The notes: generated by a model not told the origin, from the sequence alone. DNA of 64,000 nt from Chromobacterium phragmitis (GCF_003325475.1 NZ_CP029495.1:4154001-4218000), one strand, 5' to 3'; counted from the stretch's first letter, positions 42,357 through 52,988 are shown. A program made the numbers and translations.

Positions 42357-43121
42357 TCAGCCCAAGAAAATATCCCAGGCCAACTTGCAGATCAGCACGC
42401 TGGTCAGGCCAAGAAACAGCACCCGCACGAAGCCAGCGCCCTTTTGCATCGCCAGCCGGGTGCCTACCATCGCGCCGGCCATATTGGCAGCCGCCATCGG
42501 CAGCGCGAACTGATACAGCACATGGCCGGCGCCGACGAAAAAGATCAGCGCCGCGACATTGGTGGTCAGGTTCACCACCTTGGCCGCCGCCGACGCGTGC
42601 AGAAAGTCGAAGGCGAAGAAGCGGATGAACAGAAACATCAAAAAGCTGCCGGTGCCGGGGCCGAACAGGCCATCGTAGAAGCCGATGGCGCCGCCGATGG
42701 CCATGCCTATCGCCATCTCGCGCCGGCCGATGGCCACCGGCTTGTGCAGCTTGCCGAAATCCTTCTTCCACAACGTGTACACCGCCATCACCAGCAGCAG
42801 AACCAGCACAAGCGGCCGAATCACACCCTTGGGAATTTGCGACACCGCCGCCGCGCCGGCGAAAGAAAACACGAAAGCGGTGGCCGCGGCCGGCAGCACC
42901 AGCCGCCACGGCAGCCGCACCCGGCTCAGATAGGAACGCGCCGCCGACAGCGTGCCCACCGCCGCCGACAGTTTATTGGTGCCGAAAATGGTGGCAGGCG
43001 CCGCGTTGGGCAGCGCGCTGAACAGGCCGGGAATCTGAATCAGGCCGCCGCCGCCGACGGCGGCATCCACCAGACCGGCGCAAAAGGCGATCAGGCATAG
43101 AAAACTCAAGCTCAACAACAT
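42357..43121 (-). CDS. TauE/SafE family membrane exporter
   Basis: The 254-residue product has about eight helices and the TauE/SafE hallmarks CAGLVDAAVGGGGLIQIPGL, IFGTNKLSAAVGT, and GFYDGLFGPGTGSFLMFLFI. The family moves sulfite, sulfonates or other small anions; substrate here unknown. ATG 43121 is 6 bases after a perfect AGGAGG, which excludes the ATG at 43127 and further upstream starts. It is divergent from a LysR regulator, its likely controller. Confidence 0.88.
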   Translation of the reverse strand: MLLSLSFLCLIAFCAGLVDAAVGGGGLIQIPGLFSALPNAAPATIFGTNKLSAAVGTLSAARSYLSRVRLPWRLVLPAAATAFVFSFAGAAAVSQIPKGVIRPLVLVLLLVMAVYTLWKKDFGKLHKPVAIGRREMAIGMAIGGAIGFYDGLFGPGTGSFLMFLFIRFFAFDFLHASAAAKVVNLTTNVAALIFFVGAGHVLYQFALPMAAANMAGAMVGTRLAMQKGAGFVRVLFLGLTSVLICKLAWDIFLG

Positions 43122-43168
43122 TGTCATCCTCCTCGACGCAAATTGTACGTGCTGGCCCGAAACAATGC

Positions 43169-43187
43169 TTGCAATGTAATATTGCAA
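43169..43187. promoter_or_regulatory. LysR-type operator candidate TTGCAAT-N5-ATTGCAA
   Basis: A perfect 7-bp inverted repeat in the 88-bp region between the divergent TauE/SafE and LysR genes. It contains the T-N11-A core expected for LysR regulators. A related half-site, GCAATATT, follows at 43193. The location allows autorepression and control of the exporter. Confidence 0.7.
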
Positions 43188-43209
43188 AAACCGCAATATT
43201 GGAGTCGCT

Positions 43210-44133
43210 ATGAAGCCGCTATGGGGAATCCGCATATTCTGCGCGGTGGTGGAGCAGAAAAGCTTCGTTGCTGCCGCCCGCCAGCTGGGCATCTCGCCCA
43301 GCAGCGCCACCCGCGCGCTGCAGGCGCTGGAAGAGGAGCTGGGCGCGATGCTGCTGGCCCGCTCCAGCAAGCAGGTGGAGCTGACCATGGCCGGCGAGGC
43401 CTACTATCCCTCAGCCCGCCAGATGCTGGACCTGCAGCAGCAGGCTGAGGAAGAGCTGAGCCAACAGGCCGGCGCGCCGCGCGGCCTGTTGCGCTTCTCC
43501 GCGCCGGAAACGCTGGGACGCGAACTTCTGCCCGCCGTGCTGGCCAGGTTGGCCGACGCCCATTCCGGCCTGCGCTTCGAGGTGCTGTACAGCGATTCGA
43601 TACTGGAGCCGATACGGGACAAGCTGGACTTCTCCATTCGCGGCGCCTTCCCCGCCTCCAGCGAGCTCATCGGCCATCCGCTGTGGCATTACCGCCGCCA
43701 CCTGTACGCCAGCCCGGATTATGTCGCCCGCCACGGCGAGCCGCGCCACCCAAGCGAGCTGCCGCAGCACCGGGTGGTGATCCACTCCGCGCCCAGGGTG
43801 CTGAAAGCATGGAATTTCGTGTCGGACCGGCAAACCGTCAGCCTCAACCTTGCCGCCTGGCACCGCAGCAACTCCGGCAACGGCGTGCTGGACGCCGTGC
43901 GCGCCGGCATGGGCATCGCCCGGCTGGGCGACTGGCTGGCGGAACCCATGGCCGCACGCGGCGAGCTGGTCCGGCTATGCCCGGATTTCCGCATCGTATC
44001 CAGCCAAGGCGACGATCCGCAGATGCACGCCGTATTCGCCAACCGCGGCATGCCGCGCAAGGCCAGGCTGCTGCTGGACGCGCTGCGCCTGGAAGCTGAC
44101 AAACGGGCCCTTGATCGCCGCGCCGTCGCCTGA
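43210..44133 (+). CDS. LysR-family transcriptional regulator
   Basis: The 307-residue product has the N-terminal winged helix (WGIRIFCAVVEQKSFVAAAR, LGISPSSATRALQALEEELG) and an effector domain (about 90-295). It resembles the CrgA/DmlR-like group by the RGLLRFSAPETLGRELLPAV segment. It is divergent from the TauE/SafE gene. An intrinsic terminator follows. Effector unknown. Confidence 0.9.
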   Translation: MKPLWGIRIFCAVVEQKSFVAAARQLGISPSSATRALQALEEELGAMLLARSSKQVELTMAGEAYYPSARQMLDLQQQAEEELSQQAGAPRGLLRFSAPETLGRELLPAVLARLADAHSGLRFEVLYSDSILEPIRDKLDFSIRGAFPASSELIGHPLWHYRRHLYASPDYVARHGEPRHPSELPQHRVVIHSAPRVLKAWNFVSDRQTVSLNLAAWHRSNSGNGVLDAVRAGMGIARLGDWLAEPMAARGELVRLCPDFRIVSSQGDDPQMHAVFANRGMPRKARLLLDALRLEADKRALDRRAVA

Positions 44134-44139
44134 ATGCGA

Positions 44140-44163
44140 AAAGCCCCGCTTGCGCGGGGCTTT
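44140..44163. terminator. Intrinsic terminator between lysR and ppiD
   Basis: AAAGCCCCGC and GCGGGGCTTT form a perfect 10-bp stem around TTGC. It lies between convergent genes (stops at 44133 and 44185) and can act on both strands, though the T-runs are short. Confidence 0.8.
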
Positions 44164-44184
44164 GACCATCCTGCAACACCAGGA

Positions 44185-46023
44185 TCAGTTGTTGTCAGTC
44201 AGCGACTGGTTGCCGGCGGTGACGGGATATTTCTCCCGCAGCGCCTTCAGGTAGCTGGCCAATTGGCTATTGGCGCTCAGTTCGCCCAGCATGCCGCCCA
44301 GCTGGCCGCGCTCGACGTCATTGATGGCCGGAGCCGGAATCACCTTGTTGACGCGGTAGATCACATACTCCCCGGCATCGTGGCGCACGCCGGCGAAGCC
44401 TGGCAGCTTGCCGCCGGCCACGGCGAACACCGCGCGCAAATCTGCCGCCGGCATGCCGGAAGCGGCGCGGCGCGATACTGTCGCGGCGGCGCTCCACTGC
44501 TGCGCATCCGCGCCCTTGCCCGCCTTCAGCTCGGCCAACAGGGACTGGCCCTTCTTGTCCGCCAGCTTGGCTCCCTCGCGCTCCACCAACTCCTTGCGGA
44601 TGGCGTCGCTGACGTCGGCCAACGGCTGCTGACGCTCCGGTTGATGCTCGGCCACGCGCGCGACCACCAAACGGCTGCCCCCGATGTCCACCACCTCGCT
44701 GTTGTGCTTTTTCTTCAGCACGTCGTCGCTGAACACCGCGGCCTGCAGCTTGGCATTGCCCAACAGCTCATCCTGCGACGGCTGGCTGCGCCGGACCCAG
44801 TCCGAGCGCTTGACGTCAAGCTTGAGCGCATCGACCACCCCCTTCAACGAATCGGCCTGCTGGTAGGCGATTTCGTTCAGCTTGTCCGCCTGTTCGCGGA
44901 ACAAAGCGGCGGACTTCTGCTTCTGCAGCTTGTCGACGATCGCGCCCTTCACGTCGTCCAGGCTCTGCGACTTGACCGCATCCAGGCGGATGATGTGGAA
45001 GCCATACTCGGTTTCCACCAGATCGCTGATTTCGCCCGGCTTCATCTTGAACACCGCGTCGTCGAACGGCTTGACCATCATGCCGCGGGCGTTGAAGCCC
45101 AGATCGCCGCCTTTCTCCGCCGAACCCGGATCCTGCGACTTGGCCTTGGCCAGCTCGGCGAACTTGGCCGGATTGGCGCGCGCCTCTTTCAGAATGGCTT
45201 CGGCTTCGGCCTTGATTTTGGCCTTCTGCTCCGGCTTGGCGTCCTTGGGGACAGCCAGCAGGATATGCGAGGCGCGGCGCTGCTCGCCCGCCAGGTCCGC
45301 CTTGTGCTGGTCGAAGTATTTCTGCACGTCGGCATCGCTGACCTTGATGTTCTGGGCCAACGCGTCCTGAGACAACACCACGTAATCCAGCTTCACCTGC
45401 TCCGGCAGGCGGAAGCGCTTGGCGTTGGCGTCGTAGTAGGCCTTGATCGCGGCGGCGTCGGTCTTCACCTCAGAGGCGAAATCGGACGGCTTCAGCACCA
45501 ATTGCTGCAACTCGCGCCCCTCGCCCAGCAAGCCCGCGACGCGCTCGACGACTGTATTGGATACGAACTGGGTGCCCGCTACGCTATTCAACTGGCTCTG
45601 CAGCAAGATGTCGCGGCCGATGTCGGCCTCAAAGGCTTCAGGATTGGGATAGCGGCTCTTCAGGAACTCACTGTAACGCTGCGCGCTGAACTGCCCGTTT
45701 TCCTGAAAGGCGGGAATAGAGGCGATCACCTTGCGCAACTGCTCATGGCTGACGGCCGCGCCGTGGTCTCGCGCGTCGGCCAGCAGCAGCTCCTGGCGAA
45801 TCAGGTTTTCCAGCGCGGCCTGGCGGGTCGCCGGATCGCTGGGTTGGCCCTCGAGCGCGCGATCCAGATCGCGCTTGTAGATCTTGGCTTTGCCGACCTT
45901 GACCAGGTAGGGATCGTCCGTGGCGCTGGAGTAGCTGCCGACGCCGAATCCCACGAAAGTCAGGGCTACCGCGCCCAGGATCACTTGAATGACGGTTTTG
46001 TTGTTCTGGACAAACTCGAACAT
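44185..46023 (-). CDS. ppiD: Periplasmic folding chaperone PpiD (SurA-like)
   Basis: The 612-residue product has an N-terminal membrane helix (VIQVILGAVALTFVGFGVGS), a SurA-like chaperone region (about 30-250), and one parvulin domain (about 255-360, RASHILLAVPKDAKPEQKAK, QDPGSAEKGGDLGFNARGMM, ETEYGFHIIRLDAVK). It assists folding of proteins leaving the Sec translocon. The gene follows two tRNA genes on the same strand, after a strong terminator. Confidence 0.92.
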   Translation of the reverse strand: MFEFVQNNKTVIQVILGAVALTFVGFGVGSYSSATDDPYLVKVGKAKIYKRDLDRALEGQPSDPATRQAALENLIRQELLLADARDHGAAVSHEQLRKVIASIPAFQENGQFSAQRYSEFLKSRYPNPEAFEADIGRDILLQSQLNSVAGTQFVSNTVVERVAGLLGEGRELQQLVLKPSDFASEVKTDAAAIKAYYDANAKRFRLPEQVKLDYVVLSQDALAQNIKVSDADVQKYFDQHKADLAGEQRRASHILLAVPKDAKPEQKAKIKAEAEAILKEARANPAKFAELAKAKSQDPGSAEKGGDLGFNARGMMVKPFDDAVFKMKPGEISDLVETEYGFHIIRLDAVKSQSLDDVKGAIVDKLQKQKSAALFREQADKLNEIAYQQADSLKGVVDALKLDVKRSDWVRRSQPSQDELLGNAKLQAAVFSDDVLKKKHNSEVVDIGGSRLVVARVAEHQPERQQPLADVSDAIRKELVEREGAKLADKKGQSLLAELKAGKGADAQQWSAAATVSRRAASGMPAADLRAVFAVAGGKLPGFAGVRHDAGEYVIYRVNKVIPAPAINDVERGQLGGMLGELSANSQLASYLKALREKYPVTAGNQSLTDNN

Positions 46024-46048
46024 GACGATTGGCTAAGGCCACCCCTGT

Positions 46049-46083
46049 AAAAAAAAAGGTGAACGCGCAAACCGGTTCACCTT
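46049..46083 (-). terminator. Intrinsic terminator after the tRNA genes
   Basis: Minus strand AAGGTGAAC and GTTCACCTT pair around a 10-base loop and are followed by nine T. It ends the tRNA-Val/tRNA-Asp transcript just before ppiD. Confidence 0.92.
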
Positions 46084-46096
46084 CTCTCGTGTATTT

Positions 46097-46173
46097 TGGC
46101 GGAGTGGACGGGGCTCGAACCCGCGACCCCCGGCGTGACAGGCCGGTATTCTGACCAACTGAACTACCACTCC
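46097..46173 (-). tRNA. tRNA-Asp (anticodon GTC)
   Basis: The 77-nt cloverleaf starts GGAGTGGTAGTTCAGTTGGT. The 7-bp acceptor stem (GGAGTGG/CCACTCC), anticodon arm CCGGCCTGTCACGCCGG with GTC, and T arm GGTTCGAGCC are complete. Discriminator G and CCA are encoded. Confidence 0.97.
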
Positions 46174-46180
46174 GTACCGT

Positions 46181-46256
46181 TGGTGGGCGTTGACGGAGTC
46201 GAACCGCCGACATTCTGCTTGTAAGGCAGACGCTCTACCAACTGAGCTAAACGCCC
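46181..46256 (-). tRNA. tRNA-Val (anticodon TAC)
   Basis: The 76-nt cloverleaf starts GGGCGTTTAGCTCAGTTGGT. Acceptor stem GGGCGTT/AACGCCC, anticodon arm TCTGCCTTACAAGCAGA with TAC, T arm GGTTCGACTCC. Discriminator A and CCA are encoded. It lies 7 bp before tRNA-Asp in the same transcript. Confidence 0.97.
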
Positions 46257-46270
46257 TTAATTCGCGCTCT

Positions 46271-46299
46271 GTCGGGATTGGATCAAATCCAACCCCGAC
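46271..46299. terminator. Long hairpin downstream of the HU gene
   Basis: GTCGGGATTGGAT and ATCCAACCCCGAC pair at 12 of 13 positions around CAA, beginning 13 bp after the HU stop codon. There is no T-run, so it may be a processing or stabilising hairpin before the tRNA genes instead of a terminator. Confidence 0.5.
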
Positions 46300-46311
46300 A
46301 AGAGGGAACAA

Positions 46312-46581
46312 TTATAGCGCGTCTTTCAGTGCCTTGCCAGCACGGAACTTCGGAGAACGTGCAGCCGGGATCTTGATGGTGGCGCCGGTCTTCGGGTTGC
46401 GGCCGCTACGCTCGGCGCGCTCGCCCACATAGAAGGTGCCGAAACCCACCAGGGTCACGGTATCGCCTTTTTTCAGGGCAGTGGTAACGGCAGCAACCAT
46501 GCCGTCCAAAGCCTTGGCGGCGGCAGCCTTGGAGATATCGGCTTCAGCCGCAATGGCGTCAATCAGTTCAGACTTGTTCAC
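46312..46581 (-). CDS. hupB: HU family DNA-binding protein
   Basis: The 89-residue product is a full-length HU subunit: MNKSELIDAIAAEADISKAA, then VTLVGFGTFYVGERAERSGR, NPKTGATIKIPAARSPKFRA. HU bends DNA and compacts the nucleoid. The start codon is GTG at 46581, preceded by AAAGGGGA. The position just downstream of lon is the usual one (lon-hupB). Confidence 0.95.
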   Translation of the reverse strand: MNKSELIDAIAAEADISKAAAAKALDGMVAAVTTALKKGDTVTLVGFGTFYVGERAERSGRNPKTGATIKIPAARSPKFRAGKALKDAL

Positions 46582-46754
46582 GTAAGTCCCCTTTCGTCGT
46601 TCTCGGTCTACGTAGTTCAGATAAAAACGCTTGCTTTATAGCAAGGCGGAAATCCTTGTGTCAAGCGGCTTCCACGGCCATTTTGCTAATTCGCAAGCAC
46701 AACGGGAAGCCGTGATGACAACACTTATTCACAGCCTCGGTAAGCGCATGATTA

Positions 46755-49169
46755 TTAATGCTTCAGAACGGGCACATTCTTGCCGGCATCTTGCGCCGGA
46801 GGAATATCGCCAGACTGTTCTTCTTGCGACAATTCTTCCGGCTGGCGTTCCAGCGCCAGCGCCAAAACCTCATCAATCCACTTGACAGGATGGATTTCCA
46901 GCTTCTGCTTGATGTTGGCCGGAATCTCCGCCAGATCCTTTTCATTGCCCTTTGGGATGAGCACGTGGCGAATGCCGCCGCGATGCGCCGCCAACAATTT
47001 CTCCTTCAGCCCGCCGATCGGCAGCACCTCGCCGCGCAGCGTGATCTCCCCGGTCATCGCGACATCGGCGCGCACCGGAATGCCGGTCAGCACCGAGACG
47101 ATGGCCGTGGTCATCGCAATGCCCGCGCTGGGACCATCCTTGGGCGTCGCGCCTTCCGGCACGTGGATGTGCATGTCGCTCTTCTCGTAGAAGTCCGGCT
47201 TGACGCCCAGGCTTCTCGCGCGGCTTCGCACCACGCTCATCGCCGCCGTGATCGACTCCTGCATCACCTCGCCCAGCTGGCCGGTGCGCACGATATTGCC
47301 CTTGCCTGGCAGCGACACCGCCTCGATGGTCAGCAACTCGCCGCCTACCTCGGTCCATGCCAGCCCGGTCACCTGGCCGATGCGGTTCTGCTCTTCGGCC
47401 AAGCCGTAATCGAAGCGCCGCACGCCTAGATACTTGTCCAGATTTTTGGCCGACACGGTCGCCTTGGCCGCCTTGGCTGGCTTCAGCAACGAGCCGGTCA
47501 CCACCTTGCGGCAAATCTTGGCCACTTCGCGGTCCAGGCTGCGCACCCCCGCCTCGCGGGTATAGTAGCGGACAATGTCGCGCAAGGCCGACTCCTGAAC
47601 CGCCAGTTCGCCCTCACGCACGCCATTCGCCTCGACCTGCTTCGGCAACAGGTATTTCTGCGCGATGCTGACCTTTTCGTCCTCGGTATAGCCGGAAAGA
47701 CGGATGATTTCCATGCGGTCCAGCAGTGCCGGGGGGATATTCAATGAATTCGCGGTTGCCACGAACATCACATCGGACAGGTCGTACTCGACTTCGGCGT
47801 AGTGGTCGATGAAGGCGTGGTTCTGCTCCGGATCCAGCACTTCCAGCAACGCGGAAGACGGATCGCCGCGGAAGTCGGCGCCCAGCTTGTCCACCTCGTC
47901 CAGCAGGAACAGCGGATTCTTGACCCCCACCTTGGCCATGTTCTGCAGCACCTTGCCCGGCATGGAGCCGATGTAAGTGCGGCGATGGCCGCGAATCTCC
48001 GACTCGTCCCGCACGCCGCCCAGCGCCATCCGCACGAACTTGCGGTTGGTGGCGCGGGCGATGGACTGGCCCAGCGAGGTCTTGCCGACGCCCGGAGGGC
48101 CCACCAGGCACAGGATGGGCGCCTTGAGGCGATCTACGCGCTGCTGCACCGCCAGGTACTCCAGAATGCGCTCCTTGACCTTCTCCAGGCCGAAGTGATC
48201 TTCGTCCAGCACCTCTTCAGCCTTGGCCACATCCTTGCTGATCTTGGTCTTCTTCTTCCACGGCAGCTCAAGCAGGATGTCGATGTAGTTGCGGACCACG
48301 GTGGCCTCGGCCGACATCGGCGACATCATTTTAAGCTTCTTGAGCTCGGACAGCGCCTTCTCGCGGCCTTCCTTGCTCATGCCGGCGGCCTTGATGCGGC
48401 GTTCCAACTCCTCGTGATCGCTAGCCTCGTCCATCTCGCCCAGCTCTTTCTGGATGGCCTTGACCTGCTCGTTCAGGTAGTACTCGCGCTGGCTCTTCTC
48501 CATCTGGCGCTTGACGCGGCCGCGGATGCGCTTCTCCACCTGCAGGATGTCTATCTCGCCCTCCAGCTGGGACATCAAGTGCTCCAGCCGGGTGGCGACG
48601 TCGAACATTTCCAGCACTTCCTGCTTCTGCTCCAGTTTCAAGGGCAGATGGGCGATGATGCTGTCGGCCATCCGGCCGGCGCGATCGATGCCTGCCAGCG
48701 AATTCAGCACCTCAGGCGGAATTTTCTTGTTCAGCTTGACGTACTGCTCGAACTGGGCGAGCAGGGCGCGGCGCATCGCCTCGGTCTCGTTGGACTCTTC
48801 CAGTTCGCTGGACAGCGGCTCGAACTCGGCGACGAAGCAGCCATCCTCCTCTCCAACGCCCTGGATGGTGGCGCGCTGGCGCCCTTCCACCAGCACCTTG
48901 ACGGTGCCGTCGGGCAGCTTGAGCATTTGCAGCACCGCTGCGATGGTGCCCACGCTGTAGAGGTCCTCGGCGGACGGCTCGTCCTTGGAGGCGGAGCGCT
49001 GGGCCACCAGCAGGATCTGCTTGCCTTCGTCCATGGCCAGTTCCAGCGCACGGATCGACTTGGCCCGTCCGACGAACAGCGGAATGACCATGTGCGGAAA
49101 GACCACCACATCGCGCAGCGGAAGCAGCGGCAGCGAGGTCTCTTCTCGGATTTCTGCGGGTTGCGGCAT
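46755..49169 (-). CDS. lon: ATP-dependent protease Lon
   Basis: The 804-residue product degrades damaged and regulatory proteins. N-terminal substrate domain (LPLLPLRDVVVFPHMVIPLF), AAA+ domain with Walker A LVGPPGVGKTSLGQSIAR near residue 355, and C-terminal protease with catalytic Ser in PKDGPSAGIAMTTA and Lys in GGLKEKLLAAHRGG. ATG 49169 (MPQPAEIREET) follows AGGTGA; an upstream in-frame start is not supported. It follows clpX as in most proteobacteria. Confidence 0.97.
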   Translation of the reverse strand: MPQPAEIREETSLPLLPLRDVVVFPHMVIPLFVGRAKSIRALELAMDEGKQILLVAQRSASKDEPSAEDLYSVGTIAAVLQMLKLPDGTVKVLVEGRQRATIQGVGEEDGCFVAEFEPLSSELEESNETEAMRRALLAQFEQYVKLNKKIPPEVLNSLAGIDRAGRMADSIIAHLPLKLEQKQEVLEMFDVATRLEHLMSQLEGEIDILQVEKRIRGRVKRQMEKSQREYYLNEQVKAIQKELGEMDEASDHEELERRIKAAGMSKEGREKALSELKKLKMMSPMSAEATVVRNYIDILLELPWKKKTKISKDVAKAEEVLDEDHFGLEKVKERILEYLAVQQRVDRLKAPILCLVGPPGVGKTSLGQSIARATNRKFVRMALGGVRDESEIRGHRRTYIGSMPGKVLQNMAKVGVKNPLFLLDEVDKLGADFRGDPSSALLEVLDPEQNHAFIDHYAEVEYDLSDVMFVATANSLNIPPALLDRMEIIRLSGYTEDEKVSIAQKYLLPKQVEANGVREGELAVQESALRDIVRYYTREAGVRSLDREVAKICRKVVTGSLLKPAKAAKATVSAKNLDKYLGVRRFDYGLAEEQNRIGQVTGLAWTEVGGELLTIEAVSLPGKGNIVRTGQLGEVMQESITAAMSVVRSRARSLGVKPDFYEKSDMHIHVPEGATPKDGPSAGIAMTTAIVSVLTGIPVRADVAMTGEITLRGEVLPIGGLKEKLLAAHRGGIRHVLIPKGNEKDLAEIPANIKQKLEIHPVKWIDEVLALALERQPEELSQEEQSGDIPPAQDAGKNVPVLKH

Positions 49170-49267
49170 ATCACCTAACCTTAGCTTGGGGAAACAATGC
49201 TTGGAAAATGGGGCGAAAGGCCAGAATATCAACACCCCATACTAAAACAGATTACGGCGGTGACAAA

Positions 49268-49292
49268 TAAAAAACCGCCCTGACGGGCGGTT
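49268..49292 (-). terminator. Intrinsic terminator between clpX and lon
   Basis: Minus strand AACCGCCC and GGGCGGTT pair around GTCA and are followed by TTTTTTATTTG. It ends the tig-clpP-clpX transcript, so lon needs its own promoter in the 49170-49267 gap. Confidence 0.88.
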
Positions 49293-49312
49293 CAGTCATT
49301 CAGGCCAGGCCG

Positions 49313-50593
<1,281 letters not shown>

Positions 50594-50609
50594 TAGCCCA
50601 TTCCACTAC

Positions 50610-51242
50610 TTAGGCCGTCACATCCCGACGGGAAGACAGCACTTTATCGATCATACCGTAGGCGCGGGCCTCTTCGGCGGACATGAAGTTGTCGCGCTCG
50701 GTGTCGGATTGCACCCGCTCCAGCGTCTGGCCGGAATGCTTGGCCAACAGCTCGTTCATCTTGGCCTTCACCTTCACCAGCTCGCGGGCATGGATTTCGA
50801 TGTCGGTCACCTGGCCGGACAGGCCGCCGCCGTACAGCAGCGGCTGATGGATCATCACCCGGCTGTTTTCCAGCGCGAAGCGCTTGCCGTGCGTGCCGGC
50901 CGCCAGCAGGAAGGCGCCCATGCTGGCCGCCTGCCCGATGCAAAGCGTGGAAACGTCCGGCTTGATGAAGTTCATCGTATCGTAGATCGACATGCCGGCG
51001 GTAATCGAGCCGCCCGGCGAGTTGATGTAGAAATGGATGTCCTTGTCCGGGTTTTCCGACTCCAGAAACAGCATCTGCGCCACAACCAAGTTGGCCGACT
51101 CGTCGGTGACGGGGCCGACCAAGAAGACGATGCGCTCCTTCAGCAGGCGAGAGTAGATGTCATAGGCTCGCTCGCCGCGACCACTCTGCTCCACCACCAT
51201 GGGCACCAAGCCCAGACCTTGCGGTTCCATCATAGATTTCAT
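50610..51242 (-). CDS. clpP: ClpP protease subunit
   Basis: The 210-residue serine protease has the catalytic Ser107 in GQAASMGAF and His132 in SRVMIHQPL, with Asp expected near 180 in the MSAEEARAYGMIDKV region. It forms the double-ring chamber used by ClpX. It lies 21 bp after tig. A later in-frame ATG (51233) is also possible. Confidence 0.97.
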   Translation of the reverse strand: MKSMMEPQGLGLVPMVVEQSGRGERAYDIYSRLLKERIVFLVGPVTDESANLVVAQMLFLESENPDKDIHFYINSPGGSITAGMSIYDTMNFIKPDVSTLCIGQAASMGAFLLAAGTHGKRFALENSRVMIHQPLLYGGGLSGQVTDIEIHARELVKVKAKMNELLAKHSGQTLERVQSDTERDNFMSAEEARAYGMIDKVLSSRRDVTA

Positions 51243-51263
51243 CGGCCACTCCGAAAGTTGTTA

Positions 51264-52571
51264 TCAGGCTTGGCTGCCCATCAGTTCGTCGAAGGACAGG
51301 TCCTTGGCTACAACATTGGCCTGGGACAGCACAAATTCAACCACATTGTCTTCCAGGACCATCGAGGTCGGACCTTCCAGACGGTCGGCGCTCTCGTAGT
51401 ACCAGGCCAGCACGTCTTCCGGCTGCTCGTAGCTGTCGGCGAATTCGACGATCATGGCGCGAACCTGTTCCGGCTTGGCCTCCAGCTTGTTGGCCTCAAC
51501 CATTTCGGACAGGATCAGGCCCAGCTTGACGCGGCGTTCGGCCTGGGCGGTGAACAGTTCCGGCGGGAACGGCATGTCTTTGACGTTCATGCCGCGTTGC
51601 TGCATGTCGCGGCGGGCCTGCTCGACCAAGCGGCCGATTTCCAGGCTGATCAGCGCCTTCGGCAGCTCCAGCTCGGTGGCGTCGATCAGCGCTTGCATCA
51701 CGTTTTCCTTGATGCGGGCCTGCAGGCGGCGCTTCACTTCGCGCTCGACGTTCTTGCGGATTTCGCCGCGCATTTTCTCAACGTCGCCTTCCGCGATGCC
51801 CAGAGCCTTGGCGAAATCGGCGTCCACTTCCGGCAGGGTGGCTTCAGCCACGTTCTTCACCAGGATTTCGAACACGGCGGTTTTGCCGGCCACGTCCTTG
51901 CCATGGTAGTCCTCGGGGAAGCTCACTTCCACGCTCTTGATGTCGCCTTCCTTGGCGCCGACGATCCCGGCTTCGAACTCGGCCAGCATCTGGCCTTGGC
52001 CCAGCACGAACGGGAAGTTTTCAGCGGAGCCGCCTTCGAAGGCCACGCCGTCGATGGCGCCCTTGAAGTCGATGATCACGCGGTCGCCTTCGGCGGCGGC
52101 GCGCTCAACGCGGTTGTAGCGGGTGCGCTGTTTGCGCAGGATATCGATGGTCTTCTCGATTTCGGCGTCGCCGACGGTCACGGCCGGCTTTTCGATTTCC
52201 TTGCCGGCCAGCTCGCCGACCTTCACTTCCGGGTAGATCTCGAAAGTGGCGGCGAACTTGAAGTTTTCCTTGTCGTCGCCAGCGGCAACCGGTTCGAAGC
52301 GCGGATAGCCGGCCACGCGCAGGCTTTGTTCGGTCACGGCTTTGTAGAAGCCTTGCTGAACCTGCTCACCCATCACTTCTTCACGCACCTGGGCGCCGTA
52401 GTTCATTTCCACGATCTTCAGCGGAGCCTTGCCCGGGCGGAAACCTTGGATCTTGGCGCCGCGGGCCACGCGCTTCAGGCGCTCGGCCACTTGGGTTTCG
52501 ATGGCGGCCATCGGCAGGGCGATGTTCATGCGGCGCTCAAGATTGCTCAGAGTTTCCAGCTGTACTTGCAT
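51264..52571 (-). CDS. tig: Trigger factor
   Basis: The 435-residue ribosome-bound chaperone has the ribosome-binding signature GFRPGKAPLKIVE (about residues 44-56), an FKBP-type domain (about 165-245, GDRVIIDFKGAIDGVAFEGG), and a long helical C-terminus. It folds nascent chains and is the first gene of tig-clpP-clpX. An extended -10 element lies upstream. Confidence 0.97.
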   Translation of the reverse strand: MQVQLETLSNLERRMNIALPMAAIETQVAERLKRVARGAKIQGFRPGKAPLKIVEMNYGAQVREEVMGEQVQQGFYKAVTEQSLRVAGYPRFEPVAAGDDKENFKFAATFEIYPEVKVGELAGKEIEKPAVTVGDAEIEKTIDILRKQRTRYNRVERAAAEGDRVIIDFKGAIDGVAFEGGSAENFPFVLGQGQMLAEFEAGIVGAKEGDIKSVEVSFPEDYHGKDVAGKTAVFEILVKNVAEATLPEVDADFAKALGIAEGDVEKMRGEIRKNVEREVKRRLQARIKENVMQALIDATELELPKALISLEIGRLVEQARRDMQQRGMNVKDMPFPPELFTAQAERRVKLGLILSEMVEANKLEAKPEQVRAMIVEFADSYEQPEDVLAWYYESADRLEGPTSMVLEDNVVEFVLSQANVVAKDLSFDELMGSQA

Positions 52572-52708
52572 GTTGATTCCTTAACTGTGACAGGTGTTTA
52601 GTCATCTGGGACGGTACGACGCCGCCTCCCGCCTGGTTTCCGGCGCCTGCCGGTCGGCATGAAGGTCGGCGCTGCGCGGAGTTACACCACGCACCCAACG
52701 AAGCAAAG

Positions 52709-52717
52709 AGTATAGCA
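52709..52717 (-). promoter_or_regulatory. Extended -10 element of the tig promoter
   Basis: Minus strand TGCTATACT (TG-N-TATACT), about 138 bp upstream of the tig start. A -35 element is not clear. Confidence 0.5.
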
Positions 52718-52873
52718 CGCGAGCCGCGCTTGTCTGCATCCGAGGCCGCTCAGGCTTCGGCGCAAAAGCCCGCCGTTCGCGCGCCGGGCGCGGAAACGCG
52801 CCGCACTCCGCCCGAGTTCCGTCTTGATATTGCTCAGGATTTTCCCGCCCCGCGCGCGGCGTCCCGTCTCGTC

Positions 52874-52882
52874 TGCTATCAT
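52874..52882 (+). promoter_or_regulatory. Extended -10 element of the A2M gene promoter
   Basis: TGCTATCAT (TG-N-TATCAT), about 106 bp upstream of the A2M start codon. No clear -35 element is seen at the usual distance. Confidence 0.45.
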
Positions 52883-52988
52883 GCCGCCTCATGCGAATTG
52901 CCATTTCCGCCAGGAAAAATATCCTGAAAGAATGATCCGCCCCGACCCGAACCGCGCCTCGCGCCCCTTTTCGTCCACCGGTGACGTC

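Larger units (their letters stand above)
52572..52988. other. Divergent promoter region between tig and the A2M gene
   Basis: No gene is supported here. Each direction has an extended -10 element (listed separately). The rest is GC-rich leader sequence. Confidence 0.6.

Noticed and set aside
46271..46299. Hairpin next to the tRNA genes as a phage attachment site
   Set aside because: It lies outside both tRNAs, is not duplicated, and no integrase is nearby.
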